Of a stretch of DNA of 64,000 nucleotides, positions 16,473 to 25,596 are shown piece by piece. The position numbers and the translations under genes are program-made. Under the pieces are notes generated by a model. It had not been told where the DNA came from, made no database searches, and was given only the letters and a program-made list of their open reading frames with translations. The stretch's first letter is position 1; each line of letters starts with the position of its first letter. This stretch comes from an uncultured Acidobacteriota bacterium (GTDB lineage: Bacteria; Acidobacteriota; Terriglobia; Terriglobales; Acidobacteriaceae): the NCBI GenBank assembly GCA_903832055.1, contig CAILAC010000010.1:496001-560000 (forward strand), written 5' to 3'.

Positions 16473-17660
16473 TCATTCCGCGAAATCAGATTCACCCTTC
16501 TCGGCAATTCGGCCGAGAGCCCAGGTGGCTGCGTTCCGCAAAGCCTCCTGGCCTGTCTGCAAATCCTCGGATGCGGCCAGAGTACGCAGCCACGGCGCAT
16601 AGCGCGCCAATCCACGATTGCCCATGGCGATTGCCACGTTTCGGCGAAGCCCGGCGAACCCCGCTCGTCTCACCGGCGAACCATTGAAGAGCCGCTCAAA
16701 ATCGGCCTCCTGCAACCCAGCCAGCCACTCCAGATCAGGATTGATCAGCTCCCGTCGCGGTCCAAGGTCCGTGTCCTCCCCAACCCCGATCGGTGCCTTG
16801 CGGTTCCAGGGGCATACGTCCTGGCAAATATCGCAGCCAAACACCTGCCGCCCCATCCCACCCATCAACTCTTCGCTGATGGCGCCCCGGTGCTCAATCG
16901 TCAGGTAACTGATGCACCGCGTCGCATCCATCTGATACGGCTCCACCAGCGCACCCGTCGGGCAGGCATCCAGACAGCGGCGGCAACTTCCACAGCGGTC
17001 AGGCACAGTCAGCGGTTGGGCCACCTCCGCTACCGGCAGTGAAGTCACCAGAACCGCCAGAAAATTCCACGACCCCAGCTTCGGGTGAATCAGACACGTA
17101 TTCTTCCCCGTCCAACCCAGACCCGCCGCTCGCGCAATCGACCGCTCAACCACCGGTCCGGTATCGACATAAGCCCGACACTCAAACTCCCCATAGACCG
17201 AGTGCATCGCCGCTTCGAGCGCACGCAGCCGCTTCAACAGTACCTTGTGATAATCGCTCGGCCGCACCGCCCCGTCAGGTTGTTTCCTGCCAGACCACGC
17301 ATAGCGCGCAATCCACCCCGCACCCGGCTTTGCGTCCCCGGTCGAGAGCGGAGCATCGGCATGGTAGCTCGCCAGGCAAACCACCACTGACCGGGCCCAC
17401 GGAAACGGCACCTGCACCCGCCCGCGCACCAGCTCTCCCCGGCCGTCTTCTCCGCTGCGTCGCGCCAGGTAAGCCATACTGCCTTCGCGGCCCTGCTGAA
17501 TGAACGCAGCAAACCGCGCTGCATCCCGGTCAGTTTCCGCGTGGGGCACACCCACAATCCCCGCTTCGATGAACCCCGATTCGCGCGCAAGCCGACTCAC
17601 CGAATCCCGCGACAGGCCTGGCGCATCCAATTCATCAGGAACTCCCTGAGACAGATTCAT
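16473..17660 (-). CDS. queG: Epoxyqueuosine reductase
   Basis: Cobalamin-dependent iron-sulfur enzyme for the last step of queuosine synthesis on tRNA. 395 residues from ATG 17660; longer in-frame starts exist but add a non-family tail. The region with YVDTGPVVERSIARAAGLGW is the family signature. Two [4Fe-4S] motifs are visible: CGSCRRCLDACPTGAL and CDICQDVCPWN. A C-terminal HEAT-like stretch (GFAGLRRNVAIAMGN onward) is typical of longer QueG proteins. It is a single gene. Confidence 0.93.
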   Translation of the reverse strand: MNLSQGVPDELDAPGLSRDSVSRLARESGFIEAGIVGVPHAETDRDAARFAAFIQQGREGSMAYLARRSGEDGRGELVRGRVQVPFPWARSVVVCLASYHADAPLSTGDAKPGAGWIARYAWSGRKQPDGAVRPSDYHKVLLKRLRALEAAMHSVYGEFECRAYVDTGPVVERSIARAAGLGWTGKNTCLIHPKLGSWNFLAVLVTSLPVAEVAQPLTVPDRCGSCRRCLDACPTGALVEPYQMDATRCISYLTIEHRGAISEELMGGMGRQVFGCDICQDVCPWNRKAPIGVGEDTDLGPRRELINPDLEWLAGLQEADFERLFNGSPVRRAGFAGLRRNVAIAMGNRGLARYAPWLRTLAASEDLQTGQEALRNAATWALGRIAEKGESDFAE

Positions 17661-17789
17661 GCTCTTCGAAATGGAACTGAAAGGGGGCATCCCTGCGTAC
17701 TCATCTTTACCTACGGAAATATCCACCGGTGAGTCGGCATCCAAACCAGCAGCAACCGGAACCGGCCAACCATGTTGAAAGGACTTTTT

Positions 17790-18164
17790 ATGACTTTATC
17801 GCCTTTTTCAAATCTTCCCCAGGAATCTAAATCGATTGCGAGCGTAATTGCTGTTGAATGTGATCTAGTTCGAGGCAATGAAGCCCAGGTGATTAACGAC
17901 CTGCTTCCCCGTGTGCAGCAGGAGTCGGTCGCGCTCAATCTATCGGCAGTCGAGCGGATCGACGCTGCCGGCATTGCAGCCCTCATCACCCTTTACTGCA
18001 GCGCCATTGAGGCTGGCAACGACTTTTCTGTCGTCGCCCCTTCTGCCCATGTCCGAGATCTGCTCCGCATCGTCGGCCTTGAATCGATTCTCGTCGCCAA
18101 CTGCCGCCCCGGCAGCTTCGGTGGGGACTGTCTCGATCGCTCGCCAGTCCTCACGGCAGCATGA
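17790..18164 (+). CDS. STAS-domain protein
   Basis: 124 residues; one STAS domain of the anti-sigma-factor-antagonist type. The characteristic segment LNLSAVERIDAAGIAALITL contains the loop whose serine is phosphorylated in SpoIIAA, but here the position is Ala/Gly (DAAG, not DSSG), so classic phospho-switching seems lost. Start ATG 17790 has GAAAGGA upstream; an earlier ATG is at 17772. No partner kinase or sigma factor lies nearby. Its stop is 5 bases from the convergent VWFA gene. Confidence 0.78.
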   Translation: MTLSPFSNLPQESKSIASVIAVECDLVRGNEAQVINDLLPRVQQESVALNLSAVERIDAAGIAALITLYCSAIEAGNDFSVVAPSAHVRDLLRIVGLESILVANCRPGSFGGDCLDRSPVLTAA

Positions 18165-18168
18165 CCGC

Positions 18169-19287
18169 TTACTCCGTCACGTAGTACCCCTCGCGCGTCG
18201 TCACCACAAGCTGATCATCCTTGGCCTTGACAACAATCTTGTGGAAGCCGTCGCCCTCATCTTTCCGGGTCGGCTTGTCCGGGGTGTACGTCAGCAGATA
18301 TTGCCCGCGCAACTCCTCCGCGATCTGCCCGTACACCTCGTCAAAGCCGTCCTTCTTTTTCGCCTCAAAGAATCGCCCACCCGTCCGCCGTGCAATCTGC
18401 TCCAGCGTCTTCTTCCCATCCTGACGAGATGCACCCGTCTGGCCCGGCATCCGCCGTTCGTCTGGATAGCCACCGGGGTAACCTCCGCCGGGGTAGCCGC
18501 CTCGCCTGTCTATGCCCTGATCCGTTTGGCGATCAAACTCCTGCCGCTCCTGTACTCCCTTGAAATACACAGCGTAGACCGAAACTCCTGCTCTCTCTGC
18601 CGCATCGATCGCGCTATTCATCGATTCCTTGCTGCCCCGGTCCGCGCCATCTGAAATCACCACGATTGCCTTCCGCCCTGGCTGCTTCTGCATCAGCTCC
18701 GTCGAGGCCAGATAGATCGCGTCGTACAGTGCAGTCCCTTCGCCCCTCCTCCTTCCTTCTCGCTCACCGCCACTTTTCCCATCCTGATCCGATGCGCGTG
18801 TACCTGCCACGCCTGCCTGCGGTGCTGTCCCTGTCGTCAGCGCGTCGAGTTCTCCGTGCAGCTTTTCCTTAGAGCCGGTGAAGTCCTGGAGCAATTCCAC
18901 ATCCCGGTCAAAATGCAGCAGAAACGCCTTATCGATCGGCTGTGCAAGCATCTGGTCCACAAACTTTCCGCTCGCCGTGCGCTCGCCTGCCAGCGCAGCC
19001 TCCTGATTGCGGCCCGTGTCCACCAAGATTCCTACTCTGAAGGGCAGACCTGCATCACGCGCCAGGCTCTTGATCGTCTGCACCCGGCTGTCGACCTCCA
19101 GAGTCAGGTCATCAGCTTTCAGGCTGGACACAATCTGCCCCTTCTTGTCCCGCACCGTCACCGGCAGCACCATCTCTCGCAGCTTCTCGTGCGCGGGCAC
19201 CGCTGCGGAAGGCGACTGAGAAACAACCGCCTCTGAACCGGAAACAAGGAGCACAAGTGAAAGCGAAAAAACGACCAGTATTTTCAT
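18169..19287 (-). CDS. Secreted VWFA-related domain protein (acidobacterial type)
   Basis: 372 residues with a signal peptide (MKILVVFSLSLVLLVSG). The VWFA-related family is abundant in Acidobacteriota: a beta-rich head with LPVTVRDKKGQIVSSLKADDLTLEVD, then a von Willebrand A fold. The metal site is altered: VDTGRNQEA stands where DxSxS is expected. KAIVVISDGADRGS fits the fourth strand. A Gly-Tyr-Pro-rich insert (GGYPGGGYPGGYP) lies before the last helix. The long N-terminal extension to 19557 was rejected. Export is likely; the ligand is unknown. Confidence 0.8.
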   Translation of the reverse strand: MKILVVFSLSLVLLVSGSEAVVSQSPSAAVPAHEKLREMVLPVTVRDKKGQIVSSLKADDLTLEVDSRVQTIKSLARDAGLPFRVGILVDTGRNQEAALAGERTASGKFVDQMLAQPIDKAFLLHFDRDVELLQDFTGSKEKLHGELDALTTGTAPQAGVAGTRASDQDGKSGGEREGRRRGEGTALYDAIYLASTELMQKQPGRKAIVVISDGADRGSKESMNSAIDAAERAGVSVYAVYFKGVQERQEFDRQTDQGIDRRGGYPGGGYPGGYPDERRMPGQTGASRQDGKKTLEQIARRTGGRFFEAKKKDGFDEVYGQIAEELRGQYLLTYTPDKPTRKDEGDGFHKIVVKAKDDQLVVTTREGYYVTE

Positions 19288-19462
19288 AGAGTTGTATCGC
19301 AGTCCTGCCGCCAATCCTTCATGTATGCCGTTTAGACGAACACCGAATCCACAAGTTGACAAGTCTTTCAATATCATTTTCTGCGCAACGGCTTTCCTTC
19401 CATCAGATTTCGCGCTAGGCTTGCTCCAAACCAATCCAGGCTTTGCAATCGGGAGATGCCAC

Positions 19463-20071
19463 TTGCCCCTCCGAAAATCTCTTCGCGTCCTCATTATGGC
19501 GTCTCTACCCGCCATCGCATTGTTGACGCTTCCGCTCCAGGCCAGCGGCGCAGGCAAGCACCCCGTCCCGGCATGCCTCCCGATTATCGAACTGACCCAG
19601 CCTCCTGCTACCGAAACTCAGCCTTCAAGCACGCAGCTGGCAATTGCGCCGCAAACCAATCACGACACCTGCATCCGTGCCCACATCTATCAGGTCATTG
19701 AACTCACCGACGGCACCCGATTTCTCGATGTCTGCCCCACCGAAACCCCCGATAACGACTGCCGCTTCATCCTCATGAGCCTCAGCGAAGACCGCGATGA
19801 GGTGGGTGACCTGCGCAAGTTCCGCGACCGCGAAGTTGAGGTGCGCGGCATCCTGCGCCCTCTTCATGGCCGGCTCGGCATCCTCATTAGTCACGCCCGC
19901 CAGTTTGAGGGCGGCACAGAGAAGTTCAGGCCAAATCCAAAGCTCCTTCAAGGATTCAATGGACAATCTGACCACTTGCCTGTTCACGACCCCAACCTCT
20001 CCACAACCGGCCATCACCGCAGTTTCATGAGCCGCCGCGACCGCGAAACACTCCCCGCCGCCAAGCCCTGA
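19463..20071 (+). CDS. Secreted protein of unknown function
   Basis: 202 residues from TTG 19463, which has GGGAG seven to eight bases upstream and gives a clean signal peptide (MPLRKSLRVLIMASLPAIAL... ending QASGA). A central segment, HIYQVIELTDGTRFLDVCPTE followed by CRFILMSLSEDRDEVG and EVEVRGILRPLHGRLGIL, has alternating strands that look like an OB-type barrel. Two cysteines may form a disulfide. No family recognised. It is divergent from the VWFA protein with 175 bases between starts. Confidence 0.65.
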   Translation: MPLRKSLRVLIMASLPAIALLTLPLQASGAGKHPVPACLPIIELTQPPATETQPSSTQLAIAPQTNHDTCIRAHIYQVIELTDGTRFLDVCPTETPDNDCRFILMSLSEDRDEVGDLRKFRDREVEVRGILRPLHGRLGILISHARQFEGGTEKFRPNPKLLQGFNGQSDHLPVHDPNLSTTGHHRSFMSRRDRETLPAAKP

Positions 20072-20078
20072 GGTCCTC

Positions 20079-21287
20079 TTACCAGAACTCCCCCGCCGCC
20101 GCCCGCAGTTCCTTCAGCGAATATAGGGTCCCGCGCCAAACCACCCCGCCCCGCGCCAGCGCCAGCACCATGGAGCGCAGCACCGCAAACAAGAACAGCC
20201 CCGCCGCCAGTGGAAACACCAGCACATACGCCGGCGGCACGCGCGTCACCTTCCTGCTGGCAAAGTAGAGCGCCGAAATCGCCCCGTAGGTCACCACGCC
20301 CGCCACCCGCGCCCAGCCTCCCGCTGCGATTGCCAGCATCGGCCAGACTATCTGCGCCAGCAACCCCAGCGCGGCCATCAGCGCCAGCGGCGTCTTGTAG
20401 CGGTAAAGCGCAAACAGGTTCTTCTCCAGGTTCAGCACCACACCCCAGGCGCTGTCAGCCCAGCGCACCGCTGCCAGCCCCGGCCCAAGCGCCACCCGCT
20501 GCCGGTATCCGGCCCTCTTCAACCGCCAGCCAAACCGCAGATCCTCCAGCACTTCCATACGCAACGCACTGAAGCCACCAAGCTCCTCATACGCGCTGCG
20601 CCGAACAAGATTGAAAGCCCCCACCCCCAAAAAGTCCCGCGCCTTCGGGTCAGCCACCCGCCACAACCGCAGCGTCCAGGCAGAAAGCGCGTGAATCGCC
20701 CCATGCATCGCCGCTTCCCCTGGCGAACCCATCAGCCAATCCGGCATCAGCACCACGTGATCCGCCCGCTCTGCCCGTGCATACCGCAAAGCCAGCGCCA
20801 GCGCATCAGGGGCAAACCGCACATCCCCGTCGGTAAATAGAATCCACTCTGCAGAAGCCGTATGAGCCGCAGTTGCCAGCGCGTGCGGCTTACCCAGCCA
20901 GCCATGCGGCAGTTCTGCAATGTGCAAGACTCGCAATCGATGATTGGAAAGCTTCCCCGCAGCTTCCTCGGCAATGCGGTCCATGAGCGCGCCCGTTCGG
21001 TCAGTGGAGCGATCATCCACCGCCACAATCTCCAACCGCAGCCCCGTCGAAGCAAGCAGCGTGCGAAGCGTCAGCTCAATGGACTTTTCCTCGTTGCAGG
21101 CCGGCACCACGACCGTCAGATCCGGCGATTCGCCTTGAGCCATTCCCGGGAGAGAACCTGCAATCCCATTCAGATCAGCCAACTCCGGCAGATGAATCAC
21201 CCACTGGCTCCATTGCCAAATCCAGCCCAAAGCCAGCATCCAGCTCGCACCGACAAAGAATATGCCCCAGATTTGAGCGAGAGTCAC
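20079..21287 (-). CDS. Membrane glycosyltransferase, GT2 (HpnB/CrtQ-like)
   Basis: 402 residues from GTG 21287. One N-terminal helix, a GT-A domain with VVVPACNEEKSIELTL, VDDRSTDRT and FTDGDVRF, a acceptor-side DFLGVGAFNLVRRSAYEELGG, and three or four C-terminal helices. The layout resembles hopanoid-associated and carotenoid glycosyltransferases. Acidobacteria make hopanoids, but no hopanoid gene is nearby, so the substrate remains open. Its stop sits 7 bases from the convergent 19463 gene. Confidence 0.82.
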   Translation of the reverse strand: MTLAQIWGIFFVGASWMLALGWIWQWSQWVIHLPELADLNGIAGSLPGMAQGESPDLTVVVPACNEEKSIELTLRTLLASTGLRLEIVAVDDRSTDRTGALMDRIAEEAAGKLSNHRLRVLHIAELPHGWLGKPHALATAAHTASAEWILFTDGDVRFAPDALALALRYARAERADHVVLMPDWLMGSPGEAAMHGAIHALSAWTLRLWRVADPKARDFLGVGAFNLVRRSAYEELGGFSALRMEVLEDLRFGWRLKRAGYRQRVALGPGLAAVRWADSAWGVVLNLEKNLFALYRYKTPLALMAALGLLAQIVWPMLAIAAGGWARVAGVVTYGAISALYFASRKVTRVPPAYVLVFPLAAGLFLFAVLRSMVLALARGGVVWRGTLYSLKELRAAAGEFW

Positions 21288-21375
21288 ACCTTGATTATCG
21301 CCTGCACAAGCGAAAGCACCCCCAGCAGAGAGCTGAGGCGCTTTGATACCAGCACAAATTCCAAAAGCCGGGCGT

Positions 21376-22260
21376 CTATTGCTCCGGCTGCGGGTCAGGT
21401 GGCGGCTGCTGATTCACCTGATTCATTAACTGCTGCTGCATCTGCTGCTGGCGCTGTTGGATCTCCTGCAGCATCTCCTGAGGATTTTGCGCGCCCGGCG
21501 CGCGCGGCAACATCCCGTACGGACGCTGCGCCGCGGGCTGCTCCTGCTGCTCTGGTGGCTCCGGATCCTCTGGTGCCTCGTCGTCGTTGGCCAACATTTC
21601 GTCGCCACCCTCGGGTTGAGGCTGCGCTGCCACCGGGGCCGTACCGCCCCGTTTCGAAGTCAACACAAGCTCCCGCGGTGTCCCCTCGCCCTGATCGCCA
21701 ATCATCAGCACGTTGTAACCGGACCCATCCAGCAGACTGCTCAGAACGTCCCGCGCCGGCGCCGGCCCATACGTCCCATAGATACGTTGCTCGGCCGCTG
21801 CTCCCTGCACTGAGCCCAGACCTTCCACTTTCAGCCCCGTTGCCGTCGAAACATCACGCAAAATCTGTTGAAGACTGGAATTCGTAGCCGCAATATGCAA
21901 CTGCCGCCCATCCCAGCTCACCTGGGCCCGCTCCGCTTTCGAATTAACCGGCCAGACCGGTGCTGGAGGAGCAACCGGTACTGCAGGATTTACTTCCGTC
22001 GCCGCCGCAGGAATCGCCGCAGTCTTTGCCCCCCGCCGCCGATGTGTGCCGGCAGGTTTCCCTGCAGGCCCCGAAGTTCCGGCTTTGGAAGGCGATTTGC
22101 CTGAGATATTGGCCGCTCCGCTGCCCGGTGCCCCAATCGCCTGGCCATGAACATCCATGGGCCAAACCCAACAGAGTGCCGACGCCAGCACCAGAGCGGA
22201 CGCGCCTCCGCGCCACAGCCCAGCAGCATTCATCAGTTTTTGTTCTGTAAAACCTGCCAT
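21376..22260 (-). CDS. Exported STN-domain-like protein
   Basis: 294 residues with a signal peptide (ending DVHGQA). Residues about 105-205 look like a secretin/TonB short N-terminal (STN) domain: AQVSWDGRQLHIAATNSSLQQILRDVS, then TGLKVEGLG and PARDVLSSLLDGSGYNVLM. The C-terminus is an acidic then Gln/Pro-rich tail with a run of glutamines that may form a coil. No secretin core follows, so it is a stand-alone STN protein. Start ATG 22260 has AGGAAG upstream. It may act in the periplasm with a separate secretin or receptor; that is inference. Confidence 0.68.
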   Translation of the reverse strand: MAGFTEQKLMNAAGLWRGGASALVLASALCWVWPMDVHGQAIGAPGSGAANISGKSPSKAGTSGPAGKPAGTHRRRGAKTAAIPAAATEVNPAVPVAPPAPVWPVNSKAERAQVSWDGRQLHIAATNSSLQQILRDVSTATGLKVEGLGSVQGAAAEQRIYGTYGPAPARDVLSSLLDGSGYNVLMIGDQGEGTPRELVLTSKRGGTAPVAAQPQPEGGDEMLANDDEAPEDPEPPEQQEQPAAQRPYGMLPRAPGAQNPQEMLQEIQQRQQQMQQQLMNQVNQQPPPDPQPEQ

Positions 22261-22405
22261 CGTCCACTTCCTGACTACTCGTCAAGCAGATATCCAACAC
22301 CTGCACACACTGTACTAGACTAGCAACAGTGCAGAAACGTTCGCCCGCGCGAACCGCTGATTCGGAGCAGCCAGTATGACGCCAGCGGCAAAGAGGACCT
22401 CCGCC

Positions 22406-23473
22406 ATGAATCCCAGTCTTCCCGGCAAGTTCACCCCCTGCCGACCGAGATACCCGCGCTCCATCAGCTTTGCCCTCGCCATCCTGACAGCCTTGATTCT
22501 GGCTTTCAATTCGACTTCAGCCTTCGCCGTCAGTTGCACCACCCAGGCCCAGATGCTGCCCGCCGACCGCGAGGCGCTCCTCGCCGCCGCCAATCCCCTC
22601 GCCGCTGCCATCGCCGCGCAAAATTTCGACCTGCTGCAAGCCTCACTCCTTCCCGCCGTCGTCGCCGATTGGGAGAGCCTGCGCGGAGCCGCACAGAACG
22701 CCGCGCCACTCTCCAAAGGCGGCGAGTTCCACCTTCGCAACGGCTACATCCTTGATGCAACTGACCTTCAGGCGACCGCCGACGCTCAGTTCTTCTGCAC
22801 CAACGCCGACAACTCCATGACCGTCACCGTCAATCTGCGCAGCCTGCCCCCCGGCCGCTATGCAGTCCTGATCGGCGACTTTACCGGATCGCCTCTCGCC
22901 GGCCAGCTTGCCCTCATCCTCGGCACCGACAAGACCCCTACAGGCAGCACCTGGAAGCTCGGCGGCATCTTTGCCCGCGAAGGGATCCTCGAGGGCCACG
23001 ACGGCGTCTGGTACTGGAGCCACGCCCGCGAACTCGCCCCTAAAGCCGCTGGTTCCACGCCCGGATGGTCTGCCTGGTTCACCTATGACGCTGCCCGCTG
23101 GCTGCTGCTGCCGGTCGACTTTCTCTCGTCGCCCAATCTCGAAAAGCTCAACGCCGAGCAGATGCAGTTGAAATCCAGCCCTCTGGACACACTTCCCATC
23201 ACCGTCGTCAGCCCCTCCGATTCCACAAGGACATGGCGCATCACCGCCCTCCGCTTCGACGCAACCCTGCACTTTGCCGATCTCGCCCTCACCTACGAGG
23301 GCACCGGACTTACCGACCCAATCGCCGCCCGCGCTGAGGCAGTCTCCGTCATGAGCGGCCTTCTCAAGCTCCACCCAGAGCTCCGCGACTCCTTCCATGG
23401 ACTCTGGGCCTATGCTGAAAAAGACGGCAAACGCAGCTACGCCATCGAACAAGCCATGCACGACATCCCGTAA
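22406..23473 (+). CDS. Secreted protein of unknown function
   Basis: 355 residues from ATG 22406, which follows AGAGGA by eight bases. The signal peptide ends STSAFAVS. Mature part: a helical segment (ADREALLAAANPLAAAIAAQNFD), a beta-rich middle with FFCTNADNSMTVTVNLRSLPPG, and a tail DSFHGLWAYAEKDGKRSYAIEQ. The first cysteine (SCTTQ) may pair with the one in FFCTN. No known family. A single gene, divergent from the STN-domain gene. Confidence 0.68.
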   Translation: MNPSLPGKFTPCRPRYPRSISFALAILTALILAFNSTSAFAVSCTTQAQMLPADREALLAAANPLAAAIAAQNFDLLQASLLPAVVADWESLRGAAQNAAPLSKGGEFHLRNGYILDATDLQATADAQFFCTNADNSMTVTVNLRSLPPGRYAVLIGDFTGSPLAGQLALILGTDKTPTGSTWKLGGIFAREGILEGHDGVWYWSHARELAPKAAGSTPGWSAWFTYDAARWLLLPVDFLSSPNLEKLNAEQMQLKSSPLDTLPITVVSPSDSTRTWRITALRFDATLHFADLALTYEGTGLTDPIAARAEAVSVMSGLLKLHPELRDSFHGLWAYAEKDGKRSYAIEQAMHDIP

Positions 23474-23499
23474 TCAGCTCAATAGCAAATCCCTGAAAT

Positions 23500-23625
23500 C
23501 CTGAGCGCAGCGAAGGACCTCCCGTTCCTGTTCCCGTTCCTGTCCCGTAACTGTTCCTATAGCTTTTGTCCTTGCTTTTCTTTCTGTCATTCCCCTGAGG
23601 GGAATCTGCTTCTGCTTCTCAAAGG
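23500..23625. repeat. Dispersed intergenic repeat, copy 1
   Basis: Contains CTGAGCGCAGCGAAGGACCT, then TTGCTTTTCTTTCTGTCATT-CCC and GGGGAATCTGCT. The same two blocks in the same order recur at 36165-36290 and, reversed, at 40741-40835. The segment between (TTCCCGTTCCTG) is low complexity. No gene is seen here. Confidence 0.7.
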
Positions 23626-23679
23626 TGTGTTATCGCCACAGTGCGAAAGACCCGCCTCAACCCTCCCCGGAGTCTCACC

Positions 23680-24141
23680 ATGACGCAGCGCGAATTCCCG
23701 GCCACTCCATTGCTCGGCGTCGGCGCGGTCATCGTCAACAGCCAAGGCCAGGTTCTCCTCATCCGGCGTGGCAGCGAACCCCGCAAAGGCCACTGGTCCA
23801 TCCCCGGCGGACTCGTAGAACTCGGTGAATCCCTAACCGACGCCGTGCGCCGCGAAGCTCTCGAAGAAACAGGCCTCACTGTCGAACCCGTCACGCTCAT
23901 CGAGGTCGTCGACCGCATCTTTGTAGAAGAAGGCCGCGTCCGCTACCACTACGTCATCGTCGACTACTGGTGCCGCATCCGCAGCGGCCAGCCCCAGGCC
24001 TCCAGCGACGCCGAAGCCATCTGCTGGGCCAGCCCGCACGAGTGGCACCACTCCAATCCGTACGCCCTCGAACCCATCACCATCCAGGTCATCGAAAAAG
24101 GCTGGCAGATGGCTCTCAGTGTTGATGCGACAACGCCTTAG
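23680..24141 (+). CDS. Nudix hydrolase
   Basis: 153 residues from ATG 23680 (GGAG eight bases upstream). The Nudix box is complete: GGLVELGESLTDAVRREALEETGLTV fits G-x5-E-x7-REUxEExGU, with the metal-binding glutamates present. The N-terminal strand LLGVGAVIVNSQGQVLLIRRG is typical of ADP-ribose or nucleotide-diphosphate clearing members. The exact substrate cannot be assigned. It is a single gene. Confidence 0.88.
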   Translation: MTQREFPATPLLGVGAVIVNSQGQVLLIRRGSEPRKGHWSIPGGLVELGESLTDAVRREALEETGLTVEPVTLIEVVDRIFVEEGRVRYHYVIVDYWCRIRSGQPQASSDAEAICWASPHEWHHSNPYALEPITIQVIEKGWQMALSVDATTP

Positions 24142-24168
24142 CCAATTGATCTCGTGAGTCAGACGTCA

Positions 24169-24900
24169 TCATTTTGGCTTGTCTACAAATGGTGTCCAGA
24201 CTTCGGCCTTATTCCCATTCGCATCCGTGACAAAGAAGTGAACCGTTACAGATTGCTCCGCACTCACCACAGGCACCGTGACCTTTTCTTCAACCCAGGA
24301 GTCAGTGGTCAACTTGTCGCTCATTACCACTGCCCCGCCAAAGTCAACTCCAAACTTGTACGGCGCAGTACCGCCGGATACATAAGTCTCGAGGTCCAGA
24401 GTGCCACCTGAGTTAACCGATTGGGCACCAAGATGCAATGGTGCAATCAAAACAGTACCTTGCTTTACTTCGGGCTTGCGCGTCACTTCTGAGCCAAAGT
24501 AATAGCCTACAATCGTCCCGAACACACCTAGAAGAAGCGCAAGGATATCCTTTGCACGCTCAAATCTCTTTTGCTGTACATCGCTTTCGTCGCCAGTCAA
24601 GACCGAAACAACCAGCAGCACTGCTGTCCCGATCGTAACCACCGCATAAAGATAAGTGATGAGTCCTCTTGCGAACTCTACCTTCTCCATTCGAAAGAGA
24701 ACTGTGTCTAAACCGATTCCGGCCGCAAAGATCAGCCAGACGATTGAGCCCAGCAACATAAGCGGGATAAGTACAACCGGATTCAATAAGTATCGGAATG
24801 TGCCAATCTTCGGCAACGCTGAATCAATCGGTTGGGATTTACCCTCAACTCCCGCAATGCCCTTTTCTCCCGGTTGCGGAACGGTCGGTTCGTCTGCCAT
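24169..24900 (-). CDS. Membrane protein of unknown function
   Basis: 243 residues. A polar N-terminus is followed by three hydrophobic segments (about 38-60, 80-102 and 120-140), then a beta-rich domain from 150 to the end with SGGTLDLETYVSGGTAPYKFGVDF, resembling an Ig-like or PKD-like fold. The ribosome site GAGGAGGG precedes ATG 24900. Codon use is less C-rich than in the neighbours, suggesting later arrival. No family recognised. Confidence 0.65.
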   Translation of the reverse strand: MADEPTVPQPGEKGIAGVEGKSQPIDSALPKIGTFRYLLNPVVLIPLMLLGSIVWLIFAAGIGLDTVLFRMEKVEFARGLITYLYAVVTIGTAVLLVVSVLTGDESDVQQKRFERAKDILALLLGVFGTIVGYYFGSEVTRKPEVKQGTVLIAPLHLGAQSVNSGGTLDLETYVSGGTAPYKFGVDFGGAVVMSDKLTTDSWVEEKVTVPVVSAEQSVTVHFFVTDANGNKAEVWTPFVDKPK

Positions 24901-25002
24901 TTTCCCTCCTCAAATCCGCCGCGAAAGCTTGACTCCGCAGTCTTGAGCATCGCTTCCGATGGGTCGTTGGTAGAATCCATTCCGTTGTATCACTTTTGCA
25001 GC

Positions 25003-25596
25003 CTATTCGCCGTCGGCTTTCCAAATATAAGCATCCCGCTGCGGCAGCCCGATATGCCCGAGCACCCGGCAAACAAACTGCCGCGCCATCTCCGTCGAAT
25101 CAATAGGCCGGTTATAAAACGCCGGAATCACCGGAAAAATCACCGCCCCCGCATCCGAAGCCAGTTGCATGTTCCGCAGATGAATGCGATTGAACGGCGT
25201 CTCCCGCACGCACAAGATCAGCGGCCGCCGCTCCTTCAGCGTCACATCCGCCGCCCGCGCAATCAGCGTATCCGCCATGCCATTCGCTATCGAAGCCAGC
25301 GTCCCCATGCTGCAAGGCAGCACAATCATCCCGTTCGAGGGATAGCTTCCGCTCGCAATCGATGCCCCGATATCGCCCGCCGAGTGCTGCACCGTCTTCG
25401 TCGCCGCACACCCCAGCAGCTTCTCCACCAGGTTGTTGCGCCCGCCAATCTCCAACTCCTCGGCCAGCACCCGCAGCGAATTTTCCGAAGGCAAGAAATG
25501 CACCTTCGCGACGCGCTCGTCCGCCTCAAGAGCACAAAGCATCTGCTGGGCAAACACCGACCCCGACGCGCCGGTCATTGCAAGGATGAGATTCAT
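25003..25596 (-). CDS. ubiX: Flavin prenyltransferase
   Basis: Makes prenylated FMN, the cofactor of UbiD-type decarboxylases. 197 residues, the usual length. Motifs: MTGASGSVFAQQ at the N-terminus (FMN binding), LPCSMGTLASIANGMADTLIARAADVTLKERRPLILCVRETPFN in the centre, and FPVIPAFYNRP near the end. The start overlaps the stop of the gene upstream by four bases (ATGA). No ubiD is in the window. Confidence 0.93.
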   Translation of the reverse strand: MNLILAMTGASGSVFAQQMLCALEADERVAKVHFLPSENSLRVLAEELEIGGRNNLVEKLLGCAATKTVQHSAGDIGASIASGSYPSNGMIVLPCSMGTLASIANGMADTLIARAADVTLKERRPLILCVRETPFNRIHLRNMQLASDAGAVIFPVIPAFYNRPIDSTEMARQFVCRVLGHIGLPQRDAYIWKADGE

